Part shown: piece by piece, positions 17,021 through 25,249 of the stretch
How positions within the stretch are numbered: position 1 is the stretch's first letter
How the letters are laid out: every line of letters begins with the position of its first letter
Assembly: GCA_035493895.1 (NCBI GenBank)
Contig: DATJHM010000175.1
Coordinates: 1 to 45,169 of the forward strand
Direction of reading: 5' to 3'
DNA length: 45,169 nt
Origin: DATJHM01 sp035493895
Lineage (GTDB): Bacteria > Chloroflexota > Ktedonobacteria > Ktedonobacterales > Ktedonobacteraceae
Notes under the pieces: model-generated
The model's input: only the letters and a program-made list of their open reading frames with translations
Told to the model about the DNA's origin: nothing
The model's database searches: none
Translations under genes and position numbers: made by a program

Positions 17021-17683
17021 ATGGTTTTTTGGCGGCGACCTCCTGGTAGCTCTGTGTCCGAACAGGATGAGCAGCTACTGGCGTTTCCTTCTTTACTGGA
17101 TCATGCACGGTCGGGCGAGGCTGAGGCAATCAGCACACTGTATCGTCAATTCCTGCCGGGCATTTATTGGTATATCGCGGCCCGTGTCCCTGATCGCGAG
17201 AGTGCGGAAGATCTGACCTCTGAGGTGTTTTTGGAGATGGTTGAGGGCATTCATAAGGTGAGAGCGAAGAATGAGGCCGCTTTTGCGTCCTGGCTATTTC
17301 AGATTGCTCGTATAACTGTTGCTGGCTATTATCGTAAACGCGAGCGTGTGCCAGCCTCTATTTCGTTGGAAACTACTCTGTGGGAGGATGGTAGTGATAC
17401 AACAACTATGTCTATAAATCATCCCGACACCGACCCGGCCCGCTGGCTAGAGGCGCGTGATGAATGGGAGGCTGTTGTTCGGGCGATCAATGCCCTTACT
17501 GAAGAGCAACGCCAGGTGCTGGTGGGTCGGTTAATTTTAGGATATGATGTGACGACTGTTGCACAGATGGTTGGGAAGAAAGCAAACGCGGTCAAAGCAT
17601 TACAGTTTCGCGCACTCAATAGTTTGCAGCGTTTGCTCCGGAAACAAAATTCCTCTGAGGTAGGTGTTCATCACCATGTTTAG
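17021..17683 (+). CDS. ECF-type RNA polymerase sigma factor
   Basis: About 220 residues. Region 2 is seen in GIYWYIAARVPDRESAEDLT through FLEMVEG and FASWLFQIARITVAGYYRKR, and region 4 in LTEEQRQVLVGRLILGYDVT and VAQMVGKKANAVKALQFRAL (the HTH). ECF factors direct polymerase to stress or envelope genes and are held by an anti-sigma protein. The frame is open from 16877, but ATG 17021 has GGGAGAGG 8 nt upstream and gives the usual length, so it is chosen. The next gene starts 17 bp later and encodes the likely partner. Confidence 0.9.
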   Translation: MVFWRRPPGSSVSEQDEQLLAFPSLLDHARSGEAEAISTLYRQFLPGIYWYIAARVPDRESAEDLTSEVFLEMVEGIHKVRAKNEAAFASWLFQIARITVAGYYRKRERVPASISLETTLWEDGSDTTTMSINHPDTDPARWLEARDEWEAVVRAINALTEEQRQVLVGRLILGYDVTTVAQMVGKKANAVKALQFRALNSLQRLLRKQNSSEVGVHHHV

Positions 17684-17700
17684 TATTGGGAGGATGTACC

Positions 17701-18855
17701 ATGAACTCATTTCCTGACCGTCTCAACGATCAACTGGAACGTCAATGGCGTGGAGAGCAACCCACAGAACCATCTCAATTACCACCCTCCAGGACGGATC
17801 ATGACCCGAATGTGGATGAACTGGTAACGCTCGCACAACGCTTGCAGACTATATCTCAGTTACAGGCAGACCCTGACTTTTCACAACGTTTAGAAGCACG
17901 TATCCTGGCCCGTAGTTCAGCGCTGTCTCGTAAACCTGTGCGGACAATTCGGAAGAATCGCGTATTCCAGCGCACATACCGCATCCCATTTGCTCTTGGC
18001 GTTGCACTGGCCTGTCTGCTCTTTGTGGCTATGGCGGGTACATTAACTGTGGCGGCTCAGGGGGCCGACCCCAACAATCCTCTATATGGGGTCAATCGCT
18101 GGGTACAGCAAATCCAGCATCCCCAGACCAGCTCTGCGGTGGCACAGGGGAATGTGCACTGGCTCAAAGCTCATGATCAATTAATTGCTCTGGCAAATCT
18201 TGTAGATCCTGCGCATGCAACCGCTTACCAGCAGTCTCTGACGGATCTGGATCAACAAATAGATGCGTTGGCCCACTCTGTTGAGGCGCTGCCCGCAGGA
18301 CCAGATAAGGATAACTTATCAAGTAAGCTCACGACACTCAAAGGAGATGCTCGCCAGGAACTACATAAACTTTTGCCTCACCTTGTGCTGTCAGAAAAGC
18401 TTCTGACGACTGATGAACTGGGACGACTGGGTGATACTGTGCCTCGACTTGAGAAAGTTGTGATGCTTGTTTCACATCCGCAGAAGCAGGCTACGATCAC
18501 GATCACAGGCTACGATCTCCAATCTGGTATGCAGTTGTTAGTGGATAATCAAATCGTTGCACCCGCCAGTTCTTCGCAGGACCAGAATGGCGACGATGTT
18601 TTTATCGTGCGTTGGTCCGATAAGCAGCCTCCAGCAACGCTTGGCATCCTGAATCCAGATGGCACCGTTGCTCAGACAAGCGTGGTGACATTCACTGTGA
18701 CAGAGGGCAATGAGAATAGCAATGCGAATGCGAATGCGAATGCGAATGCCGGGGGAAATAATAATGTCAATAGCAACGGGAAGGGAAACACCAACAGGAA
18801 TGGTGGGGGAAATACGAACGGAAAGGGGAAGGGAAAAGCTACACCAGCACATTAA
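17701..18855 (+). CDS. Membrane-anchored probable anti-sigma factor (DUF5667-type)
   Basis: 384 residues. A cytoplasmic N-terminus of about 95 residues is followed by one helix (FALGVALACLLFVAMAGTLT, near residues 98-117). The extracytoplasmic part starts AAQGADPNNPLYGVNRWVQQ, the pattern of DUF5667 domains, with helical repeats of Leu and Gln. A beta-rich segment and a run of Asn-Ala, Gly and Lys end the chain. DUF5667 proteins often sit behind ECF sigma genes in this phylum and Actinomycetota. GGGAGG lies 7 nt before the ATG. The role of binding the upstream sigma factor is inferred from position and topology; no zinc HxxxCxxC motif is present in the N-terminus. Confidence 0.82.
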   Translation: MNSFPDRLNDQLERQWRGEQPTEPSQLPPSRTDHDPNVDELVTLAQRLQTISQLQADPDFSQRLEARILARSSALSRKPVRTIRKNRVFQRTYRIPFALGVALACLLFVAMAGTLTVAAQGADPNNPLYGVNRWVQQIQHPQTSSAVAQGNVHWLKAHDQLIALANLVDPAHATAYQQSLTDLDQQIDALAHSVEALPAGPDKDNLSSKLTTLKGDARQELHKLLPHLVLSEKLLTTDELGRLGDTVPRLEKVVMLVSHPQKQATITITGYDLQSGMQLLVDNQIVAPASSSQDQNGDDVFIVRWSDKQPPATLGILNPDGTVAQTSVVTFTVTEGNENSNANANANANAGGNNNVNSNGKGNTNRNGGGNTNGKGKGKATPAH

Positions 18856-18874
18856 TGGTTGTCGATCAGGAAGC

Positions 18875-18943
18875 GGGGTGCGCTCCGGGCTTCTCACGCT
18901 ATCTCATTGGCTGGCGTGCTTGCAAAGATGCACCCCACTTTTT
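18875..18943 (+). terminator. Possible terminator after the sigma/anti-sigma pair
   Basis: GGGGTGC (18875-18881) pairs with GCACCCC (18930-18936), followed by AC and five T. The loop is long (48 nt) and contains smaller GAAGC/GCTTC pairing, so confidence is moderate. Confidence 0.4.
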
Positions 18944-19038
18944 CCTATTTTGTTTGTAAACCCATAACCAGATCCGTCTCCTTGCAACATCCTATATGGG
19001 TAATGTATGAGACCAGGAGGACCAAAAAGGAGATGTTA

Positions 19039-19395
19039 ATGACTGATATAACCACATTAAGACACTATCTTGAATATGTAGGCACAACTTTACCGAATGC
19101 TCTACTTAAAGCAACGTTCTATGCCCTCGATTTAGGTGCTGTGGAAACTATACGCGACGGTGTCTCGTATCCACACATGCTGCAAGAATTAGTCGCCTGT
19201 AAACCAGAACTGCTCGATAGGTCAGCATCGCTGGTCGTATACGATGCGGGACAGGAAAAAGGGGGGATAATCTCTCTGGAGGAGGATAAGCAAGTTTTAT
19301 TTCTCTTCCACTCAAATATAGGGGACGGACTACAGGCCATTCATATCTCAGATGAGATTCTGAAGCAAAACGAGATTTTTGCACAGTTTCAATAA
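19039..19395 (+). CDS. Small hypothetical protein
   Basis: 118 residues, family not recognised. The start ATG 19039 has AAGGAG 6 nt upstream; the frame is open further back but lacks a ribosome site. The product is acidic and soluble, with a helical first half (TLRHYLEYVGTTLPNALLKA) and a second half of alternating strands (SLVVYDAGQEKGGIISLEED), ending in helical DEILKQNEIFAQ. No membrane segment or catalytic motif is seen. It stands alone between a possible terminator and the TetR gene. Confidence 0.65.
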   Translation: MTDITTLRHYLEYVGTTLPNALLKATFYALDLGAVETIRDGVSYPHMLQELVACKPELLDRSASLVVYDAGQEKGGIISLEEDKQVLFLFHSNIGDGLQAIHISDEILKQNEIFAQFQ

Positions 19396-19518
19396 CGGAA
19401 ATAGCTCAATGCATTGTTTCGCGAGGAATCTTATCGACGGGTATGGTCCTCGCGAAAATTTCCCCATACAGGCCATAACACGCAAAACCCAAAAAACGAA
19501 TCTTTGCCATAAAAACAC

Positions 19519-19619
19519 GCTCAAAGAAATATAACAGGTAGGGGCAGCGCTTTATGCCTGCCCGAATTCCCCCCGTTATACCTGCCCACGCTCCCCCGTT
19601 ATGCCTGCCCGCGCTTCCC
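19519..19619 (+). repeat. Dispersed hairpin repeat, family 1, copy 2, with tandem 3' units
   Basis: AAAGAAATATAACAGGTAGGG leads into the stem GGGCAG-n10-CTGCCC with loop CGCTTTATGC. Its 3' half, TTATGCCTGCCC plus a C-rich end, is then repeated three times in 23-bp units (19551-19573, 19574-19596, 19597-19619). The last unit runs into the TetR gene and supplies its stop codon (19599-19601) and final codons. Confidence 0.7.
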
Positions 19620-20264
19620 ATCGGTCTCGCGGGCAATCACGCGCCACGCCGCATCTGCCAGCACTTCTCGCACCTCGTGCAGCTCGCCTGGAATGCGCCC
19701 CTTCAACCAGCTACGCACATATTCTCGTGCGGGACCCAGGATCAGCGAGTAGTAAAGATGTTGCGGACAATGGATCACTGCGCCATTTTCAATCGCTGGC
19801 GTCAGCCATTCAAACAATTTCTGGGGCAGAATAGCCATCGTCTGCCGTAGCGTCTCTACACGCGAACCCAGATATTCACTGTTGATAGCCTGCACAATGT
19901 ACTGGCCCGAGTCAGGATGTTGCTCAAACCAGTCGATATAAGCATAGACCAGCGCTTTTACGCCTTCATGTGGCGTCACTTCGGTCAGGCACTGGAGCAG
20001 CACGGCATTGAGTTCGGACCAGATCTCCTGGTAAAGCGCCAGGGCCAGCATCTCTTTATTTTCAAAATGATGATAAATGCTGCCGGTGCTCGCACCCGAA
20101 AGCTGCCGGATATCCTCCATGGTAGTAACCGTAAATCCCTTACTTAAAAACAATTGGAGGGCAGCTTGCAAAATCGCCTGCCGTCGCGATGCTGTCGACT
20201 CATTACGATAGGATGTGCTGGCCATTGTCCTCTCCATGCCTCCTGGTTTTTCCTGGTCATTCAT
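19599..20264 (-). CDS. TetR/AcrR-family transcriptional repressor
   Basis: 221 residues. The N-terminal HTH is clear: RRQAILQAALQLFLSKGFTV, then TTMEDIRQLSGASTGSIYHH and FENKEMLALALYQEIW, the TetR_N signature. The C-terminal ligand-binding helices are variable as usual. It diverges from an MFS exporter gene, and the gap contains two overlapping palindromes over the exporter promoter, so it most likely represses that exporter and responds to a toxic compound. Starts at 20264, or in frame at the later ATGs MERTM and MASTS, are all possible; AGGAGG and GAGAGG lie among them. The last residues (RGQA) are encoded by a dispersed repeat unit. Confidence 0.93.
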   Translation of the reverse strand: MNDQEKPGGMERTMASTSYRNESTASRRQAILQAALQLFLSKGFTVTTMEDIRQLSGASTGSIYHHFENKEMLALALYQEIWSELNAVLLQCLTEVTPHEGVKALVYAYIDWFEQHPDSGQYIVQAINSEYLGSRVETLRQTMAILPQKLFEWLTPAIENGAVIHCPQHLYYSLILGPAREYVRSWLKGRIPGELHEVREVLADAAWRVIARETDGKRGQA

Positions 20265-20336
20265 TCTGTCTCTTCACTCTGCCACGATTTTGCCCTCAGG
20301 TGCAGAGATTTTCTTGCAGGCAATTTTATCACACTC

Positions 20337-20365
20337 TTGATTAGAATGAAATTCTAGAATATTAT
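20337..20365 (+). promoter_or_regulatory. Promoter of the MFS exporter gene
   Basis: TTGATT (20337-20342) and TATTAT (20360-20365) with a 17-bp spacer. The whole element is covered by the TetR palindromes. Confidence 0.65.
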
Positions 20366-20370
20366 TCTAG
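20342..20370. promoter_or_regulatory. Two overlapping TetR-type operators
   Basis: TAGAAT-GAA-ATTCTA (20342-20356) and CTAGAATA-T-TATTCTAG (20354-20370) are both perfect palindromes sharing three bases. Overlapping sites over -35 to -10 recall QacR-like binding by two dimers. They lie between the divergent TetR and exporter genes. Confidence 0.75.
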
Positions 20371-20435
20371 TGACGGGTGTTTATTACTATAGAACACTTT
20401 TCAAATGTCTGCAAGTTCATTGGTAAGGAGACAAA

Positions 20436-22223
20436 ATGGGCACTGCTATTCAGCATGACGCGGGGCAAGGTGGACAGCGTATGTCACGGCGAGAACGACC
20501 GGTTGGACCCCATTATAAATGGATCGCATTGACGAATACGACACTCGGGGTCTTAATGGCGAGTATTGACGCCAGTATTGTTCTCATTTCTCTTCCCGCA
20601 ATATTCAAGGGAATCAATATCGATCCGCTTGCTCCAGGTGAGACGGATTATTTCCTCTGGATACTCCTGGGGTATATGGTGATCACGGCAACCCTCCTGG
20701 TGACATTTGGACGTATCTCCGATATTTTCGGACGCGTGCGCCTCTATAATATGGGTTTTGCCATTTTTTCTGTTGGCAGTATTTTACTCTGGCTGACGCC
20801 GAGTTCCGGCAATACCGGGGCGATGGAGATTATTATCTTTCGCCTGATTCAGGGCGTTGGTGCAGGGTTTCTCTTTTCTAATAGCGCGGCCATTCTCACT
20901 GATGCTTTTCCCGCCCACCAGCGTGGTCTGGCGCTGGGTATTAATCAGATCGCAGCCGTTCTGGGCTCCATCATCGGTCTGATTCTGGGTGGGGTTCTCT
21001 CTGTTATCGATTGGCGTCTGGTCTTTCTGGTCAGTGTGCCGGTCGGTGTGATTGGCACGATCTGGGCGTATGCCATGCTGCGTGAGGTTGCGACGATTCG
21101 CGGCCATCAGAAGATTGACTGGGCGGGCAATATTACCTTTGCTCTCGGAGCCACAGTCTTGCTCTTCGGCATTACCTATGGCATCGAGCCCTATAACGGT
21201 TCGCCGGTCGGCTGGAGCAATCCTCTGGTGATTGGTGGTCTGGTACTTGGTGTTGTTCTGCTGATTCTTTTCGTCTGGGTTGAGACACGTGTGGAAGATC
21301 CGATGTTCCGCCTGGAACTGTTTAAGATCCGTATGTTCTCAGCTGGCAATGCCAGTAGCTTCCTGGCAAGTATCGCCCGTGGCGGCTTGCAGTTTATGCT
21401 CGTGATCTGGTTGCAGGGCATCTGGCTACCGCTGCACGGCTATGACTATGAAGTGGCACCACTCTGGGCTGGCATTTACATGATCCCGCTTATGGTTGGT
21501 TTCCTGTTTATGGGTCCGTTAAGCGGCTATCTCTCGGACCGCTTCGGCGCGCGCTTCTTCTCGACATCGGGCATGGTCATTCAAGCGCTCGGCTTCTTTT
21601 TGCTGACGCTTTTGCCTGCGAACTTCAGTTATGTCTGGTTCGCGGTGATTCTCTTTGTGCTGGGTCTGGGTCAGGGGATGTTCTCTTCGCCGAATACTTC
21701 TTCGGTCATGGGCAGTGTGCCTTCCGATCAGCGTGGTACGGCGTCGGGTATGCGTGCAACCTGCCAGAACTCGGGCACGGTTGTCAGTATCGGAGCCTTT
21801 TTCAGCGTCATTACGGCTGGCCTTGCCGTTGCCTTACCTGTGACGCTCTCCGGTGGCCTGATCGCGGCGGGCATTCCAAACGCTGTTGCCGATCAGATCG
21901 GACATCTGCCCCCCACATCTGCCCTGTTTGCGGCCTTCCTGGGGTATAATCCGATGGGGACGCTTATTCCCGCATCAGTCATGCATGCGCTTTCGCCCGC
22001 TCGACAGGCTGCGCTGCTGGGGCATGAGTTCTTCCCGAATCTCATTTCGGGACCCTTCATGGCCAGCCTGCATAATGTCTTCTATCTGTCCGTTGCCATG
22101 TGTCTGGTTGCTGCGTTGGCCTCACTGATGCGCGGAAAACGCCAGGTGTTGTCCGATGGCGTCGTGGTCGGTGAAGACGAGGAGACGGCGCAACAGGTGC
22201 CCGCTTCGTCCGCTGGCGATTAG
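20436..22223 (+). CDS. DHA2-family MFS drug exporter
   Basis: 595 residues with about fourteen hydrophobic helices, the DHA2 (EmrB/QacA) type. LMASIDASIVLISLPAI is the family's helix-1 motif (LDxTIVNVALP in EmrB), FGRISDIFGRVRLY is motif A between helices 2 and 3, and RLIQGVGAGFLF and GINQIAAVLGSIIGLILGG give motifs B and C. Such pumps expel drugs or other hydrophobic cations by proton exchange. GGAG precedes the ATG. It is controlled by the divergent TetR. The loop before the last helix (near GYNPMGTLIPASVMHALSPA) is long. The C-terminal tail is acidic. Confidence 0.93.
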   Translation: MGTAIQHDAGQGGQRMSRRERPVGPHYKWIALTNTTLGVLMASIDASIVLISLPAIFKGINIDPLAPGETDYFLWILLGYMVITATLLVTFGRISDIFGRVRLYNMGFAIFSVGSILLWLTPSSGNTGAMEIIIFRLIQGVGAGFLFSNSAAILTDAFPAHQRGLALGINQIAAVLGSIIGLILGGVLSVIDWRLVFLVSVPVGVIGTIWAYAMLREVATIRGHQKIDWAGNITFALGATVLLFGITYGIEPYNGSPVGWSNPLVIGGLVLGVVLLILFVWVETRVEDPMFRLELFKIRMFSAGNASSFLASIARGGLQFMLVIWLQGIWLPLHGYDYEVAPLWAGIYMIPLMVGFLFMGPLSGYLSDRFGARFFSTSGMVIQALGFFLLTLLPANFSYVWFAVILFVLGLGQGMFSSPNTSSVMGSVPSDQRGTASGMRATCQNSGTVVSIGAFFSVITAGLAVALPVTLSGGLIAAGIPNAVADQIGHLPPTSALFAAFLGYNPMGTLIPASVMHALSPARQAALLGHEFFPNLISGPFMASLHNVFYLSVAMCLVAALASLMRGKRQVLSDGVVVGEDEETAQQVPASSAGD

Positions 22224-22259
22224 GATGTGATACGATATGTTCTTGGATTGTCTCTCATC

Positions 22260-22340
22260 GGGGAAGGAGACAGGCCCCTTCCCATTCATCCCATAAATTC
22301 GTGAATCAATCTTGTAGGGGAGGGGCTTGTCTCCTCTCCC
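22260..22340. repeat. Dispersed hairpin repeat, family 2: two inverted copies (BIME-like)
   Basis: The left unit (22260-22283) and right unit (22314-22340) are inverted copies of GTAGGGGAGGGGCTTGTCTC-type sequence, each able to fold alone (GGGAAGG/CCTTCCC on the left) and with each other. The 30-bp spacer contains ATTCA..TGAAT. It sits between the exporter and MBL genes and may also end transcription. A diverged single copy is at 44881-44905. Confidence 0.65.
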
Positions 22341-22380
22341 TATTTCCATAGATCTCAAACACATTTGAAAGGGAATTTTT

Positions 22381-23226
22381 ATGCTCAACTCTCCAGAGTT
22401 TTCCATTCAGGAGGTCGTGCCGGGTGTATCGGCGATTTTCGGCGGTATCTGCAATCGTGGCATCATTGCCAGCCAGGGCGATGTCCTGGTCGTCGATTCG
22501 GGTATGAGCGTTGCCGAAGCGACCCCTTTGCGCGCACAGGCCGACAAACTGCGCAATGGGGGCGCACTCACGCTCTTCAATACGCATCCCCATCCCGATC
22601 ATGTCTTTGGCAATCAGGTGTTCGCCGATGCTCCGATCGTTGCCCAGCAGGGCGTACGCGATGTGCTTGTCAATGCTGGCGAGCAGGTGCTGGCGGGGAT
22701 CAAGCAAAATCCGCAGATGGCCGCGCGTATTGGCGACATAAAGCTCACCCCACCCACCCTCACATTTCAGGACCAGTTGACGCTCTTCGTCGGCGAGATC
22801 GAGGTGCAACTGATTTACTTCGGGGTTGCCCATAGCCCAAGCGATAGCATTGCCTGGTTGCCCCAATCAAAGACGCTCTTTACCGGCGATCTTCTCTTCA
22901 ACAATCTGGTTCCCGCTTCACCTCCCGGAGGCAGCGTTGCCAACTGGATCTCTTTCCTGGCACGCCTGGAGCAACTGGGAGCCGAACACGTCATCCCGGG
23001 ACACGGTCCCATTCAAGATCCTTCAGCCCTCGGCGTACTCCGCACCTGGTTCGAGACGCTGTATGCTCAGGTGAAAGAAGCGGTGGAGCACGATAGTAGC
23101 CGCGAGACTGCTATCGCAACCCTGCCCGCCAGAATGCAAGCCATCGCCCCGCGCATGCTCGAGGAGCGCTTCCCGCGCATCATCGAAGTGGTCTACGACG
23201 AGGTTCTGCGCACCCCCAACAAATAG
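22381..23226 (+). CDS. MBL-fold metallo-hydrolase
   Basis: 281 residues. NTHPHPDHVFGN is the HxHxDH metal motif near residue 63; FGVAHSPSDSI gives the third His, LFTGDLLFNN the bridging Asp, and VIPGHGP the last His. The layout is that of the wide MBL hydrolase group related to the SoxH/quinoprotein-relay type. No signal peptide is seen. AAAGGGA precedes the ATG. It follows the exporter gene with 157 bp and a repeat in between, so a link in function is not implied. Substrate unknown. Confidence 0.9.
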   Translation: MLNSPEFSIQEVVPGVSAIFGGICNRGIIASQGDVLVVDSGMSVAEATPLRAQADKLRNGGALTLFNTHPHPDHVFGNQVFADAPIVAQQGVRDVLVNAGEQVLAGIKQNPQMAARIGDIKLTPPTLTFQDQLTLFVGEIEVQLIYFGVAHSPSDSIAWLPQSKTLFTGDLLFNNLVPASPPGGSVANWISFLARLEQLGAEHVIPGHGPIQDPSALGVLRTWFETLYAQVKEAVEHDSSRETAIATLPARMQAIAPRMLEERFPRIIEVVYDEVLRTPNK

Positions 23227-23230
23227 TCTC

Positions 23231-23251
23231 GCCCGAACAATCATTTCGGGC
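23231..23251 (+). terminator. Terminator after the MBL hydrolase gene
   Basis: GCCCGAA (23231-23237), 7-nt loop, TTCGGGC (23245-23251), beginning 5 nt past the stop. No T-run follows. Confidence 0.5.
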
Positions 23252-23425
23252 AAAAGAGTAGTATTCAGTCAAAGTTCATTGCACACGTTCGTATTGCTTC
23301 CCAGGCCAGTAGGGACGCCATGAAGCCGCAGCGGAATGGCGTCCGGGAACTCGCGCGATCCCGCTGGCTCTGGCAGAAAAACTCTGAGGACGCACTGGAA
23401 GAGATGAGAAAGCAGGTGAAACAAG

Positions 23426-24280
23426 ATGCTATTCAATTTTGACCTCTTTCCCTTTTCTGAGCTGATTTCAGAACTTGAACAGCCAGAGGGCGAGAGATCA
23501 AATGCACCCTACTGGTACAGGTTATCTGATGGATGGTATTGGATTGATGTTGGAGAGACGCACCTGTTCCGCTATACTCCAGCGTGTAGAGACGTATGGC
23601 AACCACTTCGCCGGGCAAGTGGTCTCTATGTAGATTATTTTCTGAGTACCTTTTTCAGAGATTTGCTTGAACATCTACCTGCAATGTTGGAGCCAATTCC
23701 TGCCCCTTTGGCCGAGCGATTATCCTCAATGCGTGAGTGGAATGATTGGGTAGCTGAACGCGATAAATGCAGGGAAGAAGGAGAAGAAGAAGAAGAGGAG
23801 GATTGTGACCTTGATGATGAAGTAGAAAAAGTGGGTGAGTTCTATAATTATGGAGTGAACTGGTGGTATGAGCGTAACATAGGAGTGGGATATCTGAACG
23901 CAGGCCCACATATCTGGATTTGGAATGATAGTACCAATATCCACGTTGGCTGGGATAATCGTGGTTGTTTGATCAATGGTCTGCCCGTTTGGGAAGCGCA
24001 GATGGGGCAAATAGCCCTGCCAATTGCAGATTTTCTCAATGAGCTTCTCGCGTTTGATCATCAATTGATGGGGGAGATGGCTGAGCGTATTGTGGCTGCA
24101 CGAGACTATTGGGCTGACCCCCGATTTGTAGACAACCTGCTTTTTCTGCAACAAGAGCAGCAGGATTATGCTGCCATGTTAGGCGATACGCTGAGTAATG
24201 CCACGAGCAGACTACCGACTGACTGGCTGCGCGTCCTCTCCTCCATTGCGGCCTATCCGCCATCATCCAAACGCTCTTGA
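23426..24280 (+). CDS. DUF5984-like hypothetical protein
   Basis: 284 residues, rich in Trp and acidic residues, without signal peptide or membrane helix. The opening FDLFPFSELI and YRLSDGWYWIDVGETHLFRY fit DUF5984, a family of unknown function; this match is from memory. A glutamate-rich stretch (EEGEEEEEEDCDLDDE, near residue 118) interrupts the middle. The region WIWNDSTNIHVGWDNRGCLI looks like a beta-sheet recognition surface. Related proteins are often near immunity-like genes, but no toxin is seen here. AGGTG lies about 9 nt before the ATG. Confidence 0.6.
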   Translation: MLFNFDLFPFSELISELEQPEGERSNAPYWYRLSDGWYWIDVGETHLFRYTPACRDVWQPLRRASGLYVDYFLSTFFRDLLEHLPAMLEPIPAPLAERLSSMREWNDWVAERDKCREEGEEEEEEDCDLDDEVEKVGEFYNYGVNWWYERNIGVGYLNAGPHIWIWNDSTNIHVGWDNRGCLINGLPVWEAQMGQIALPIADFLNELLAFDHQLMGEMAERIVAARDYWADPRFVDNLLFLQQEQQDYAAMLGDTLSNATSRLPTDWLRVLSSIAAYPPSSKRS

Positions 24281-24370
24281 TCCATCCCTTCAACTTTTGA
24301 TAAGAAGGAGTTTTCTCTTCGCCTCACCGCAGCGTGTTGCAAGACGTTTTATAGACGAGCAAGGAGTAGT

Positions 24371-25132
24371 ATGAGCAACGACCAACCGACCTTCTCGATC
24401 CCGCCCGAATTATGCGATGTCCTGCGTAGCGCACGCCATGTGGTCGTACTCACGGGCGCGGGCATCTCCGCCGAAAGCGGTGTGCCGACATTTCGCGATG
24501 GTCTGACGGGACTGTGGGCGCAGTATAATCCGCAGGAACTGGCGACCCCTCGGGCCTTCGCACGTGATCCGAAGCTGGTCTGGGAATGGTATCTCTGGCG
24601 GCGTGAGCTTGTTTCGAAGGTACAGCCAAACGCCGGACATCAAGCCCTGGTCGAACTGGAGCGACGTGTCCCTCGTCTCACGCTGATCACGCAGAATGTC
24701 GATGGCTTGCATCAGCGAGCGGGCAATCGACGCGTGGTGGAGATTCATGGCAACATTATGCGCACGAAATGTTTCGGTGAGGGTACGGTGATCGAGCGAT
24801 GGGAGGAGACGGGCGAGGTCCCGCCGCGCTGTCCAAAATGTGGTAGTATGCTGCGTCCTGATGTGGTGTGGTTTGGCGAAGCTCTGCCTGATCAGGCGTT
24901 CAATGAAGCGGCGCTGGCATCACTCGCCTGCAATGTCTTCCTCTCCATCGGCACGTCCGGCCTCGTCGAGCCTGCTGCATCGTTTCCTCTGGTCGCGCTA
25001 CGGCGGGGCGCACGTGTGGCCCTCATCAATCCAGAGGAGACGCCGTTGCTGAGTGAGAATGTGGACTTTCTCCGTGGTCCCGCCGGTAGCATCCTGCCCG
25101 CGTTATTGCGAGAGACGTGGCCCAACTCATAA
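24371..25132 (+). CDS. SIR2-family NAD-dependent protein deacylase
   Basis: 253 residues. VVVLTGAGISAESGVPTFRD binds NAD, LITQNVDGLHQRAG carries the conserved Gln-Asn-Asp, VEIHGN the catalytic His, and RPDVVWFGE follows the zinc site. The family removes acetyl or longer acyl groups from lysines using NAD and thereby controls enzymes such as acetyl-CoA synthetase. The zinc module has only three Cys: KCFGEG replaces the usual first CxxC pair, while CPKC is intact. I recall similar EG-type modules in other bacteria, so this is probably a subfamily trait. It is likely a single gene; the sequence before it shows AAGGAG 5-6 nt from the ATG. Confidence 0.92.
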   Translation: MSNDQPTFSIPPELCDVLRSARHVVVLTGAGISAESGVPTFRDGLTGLWAQYNPQELATPRAFARDPKLVWEWYLWRRELVSKVQPNAGHQALVELERRVPRLTLITQNVDGLHQRAGNRRVVEIHGNIMRTKCFGEGTVIERWEETGEVPPRCPKCGSMLRPDVVWFGEALPDQAFNEAALASLACNVFLSIGTSGLVEPAASFPLVALRRGARVALINPEETPLLSENVDFLRGPAGSILPALLRETWPNS

Positions 25133-25249
25133 TATTTAGCAAACAGTCGCTAAATCACGGCGAGTTGACGAGCCCAGCCGTAATGTTTTATAAGAAGAGC
25201 GGTTGTCTATTCAATCCACTATCTCATAGAAAGATCAGACTGTAAATAT

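Noticed and set aside
19519..19619. CRISPR-like array of 23-bp units
   Set aside because: Units are directly adjacent without spacers and belong to a dispersed hairpin repeat; no cas gene is present.
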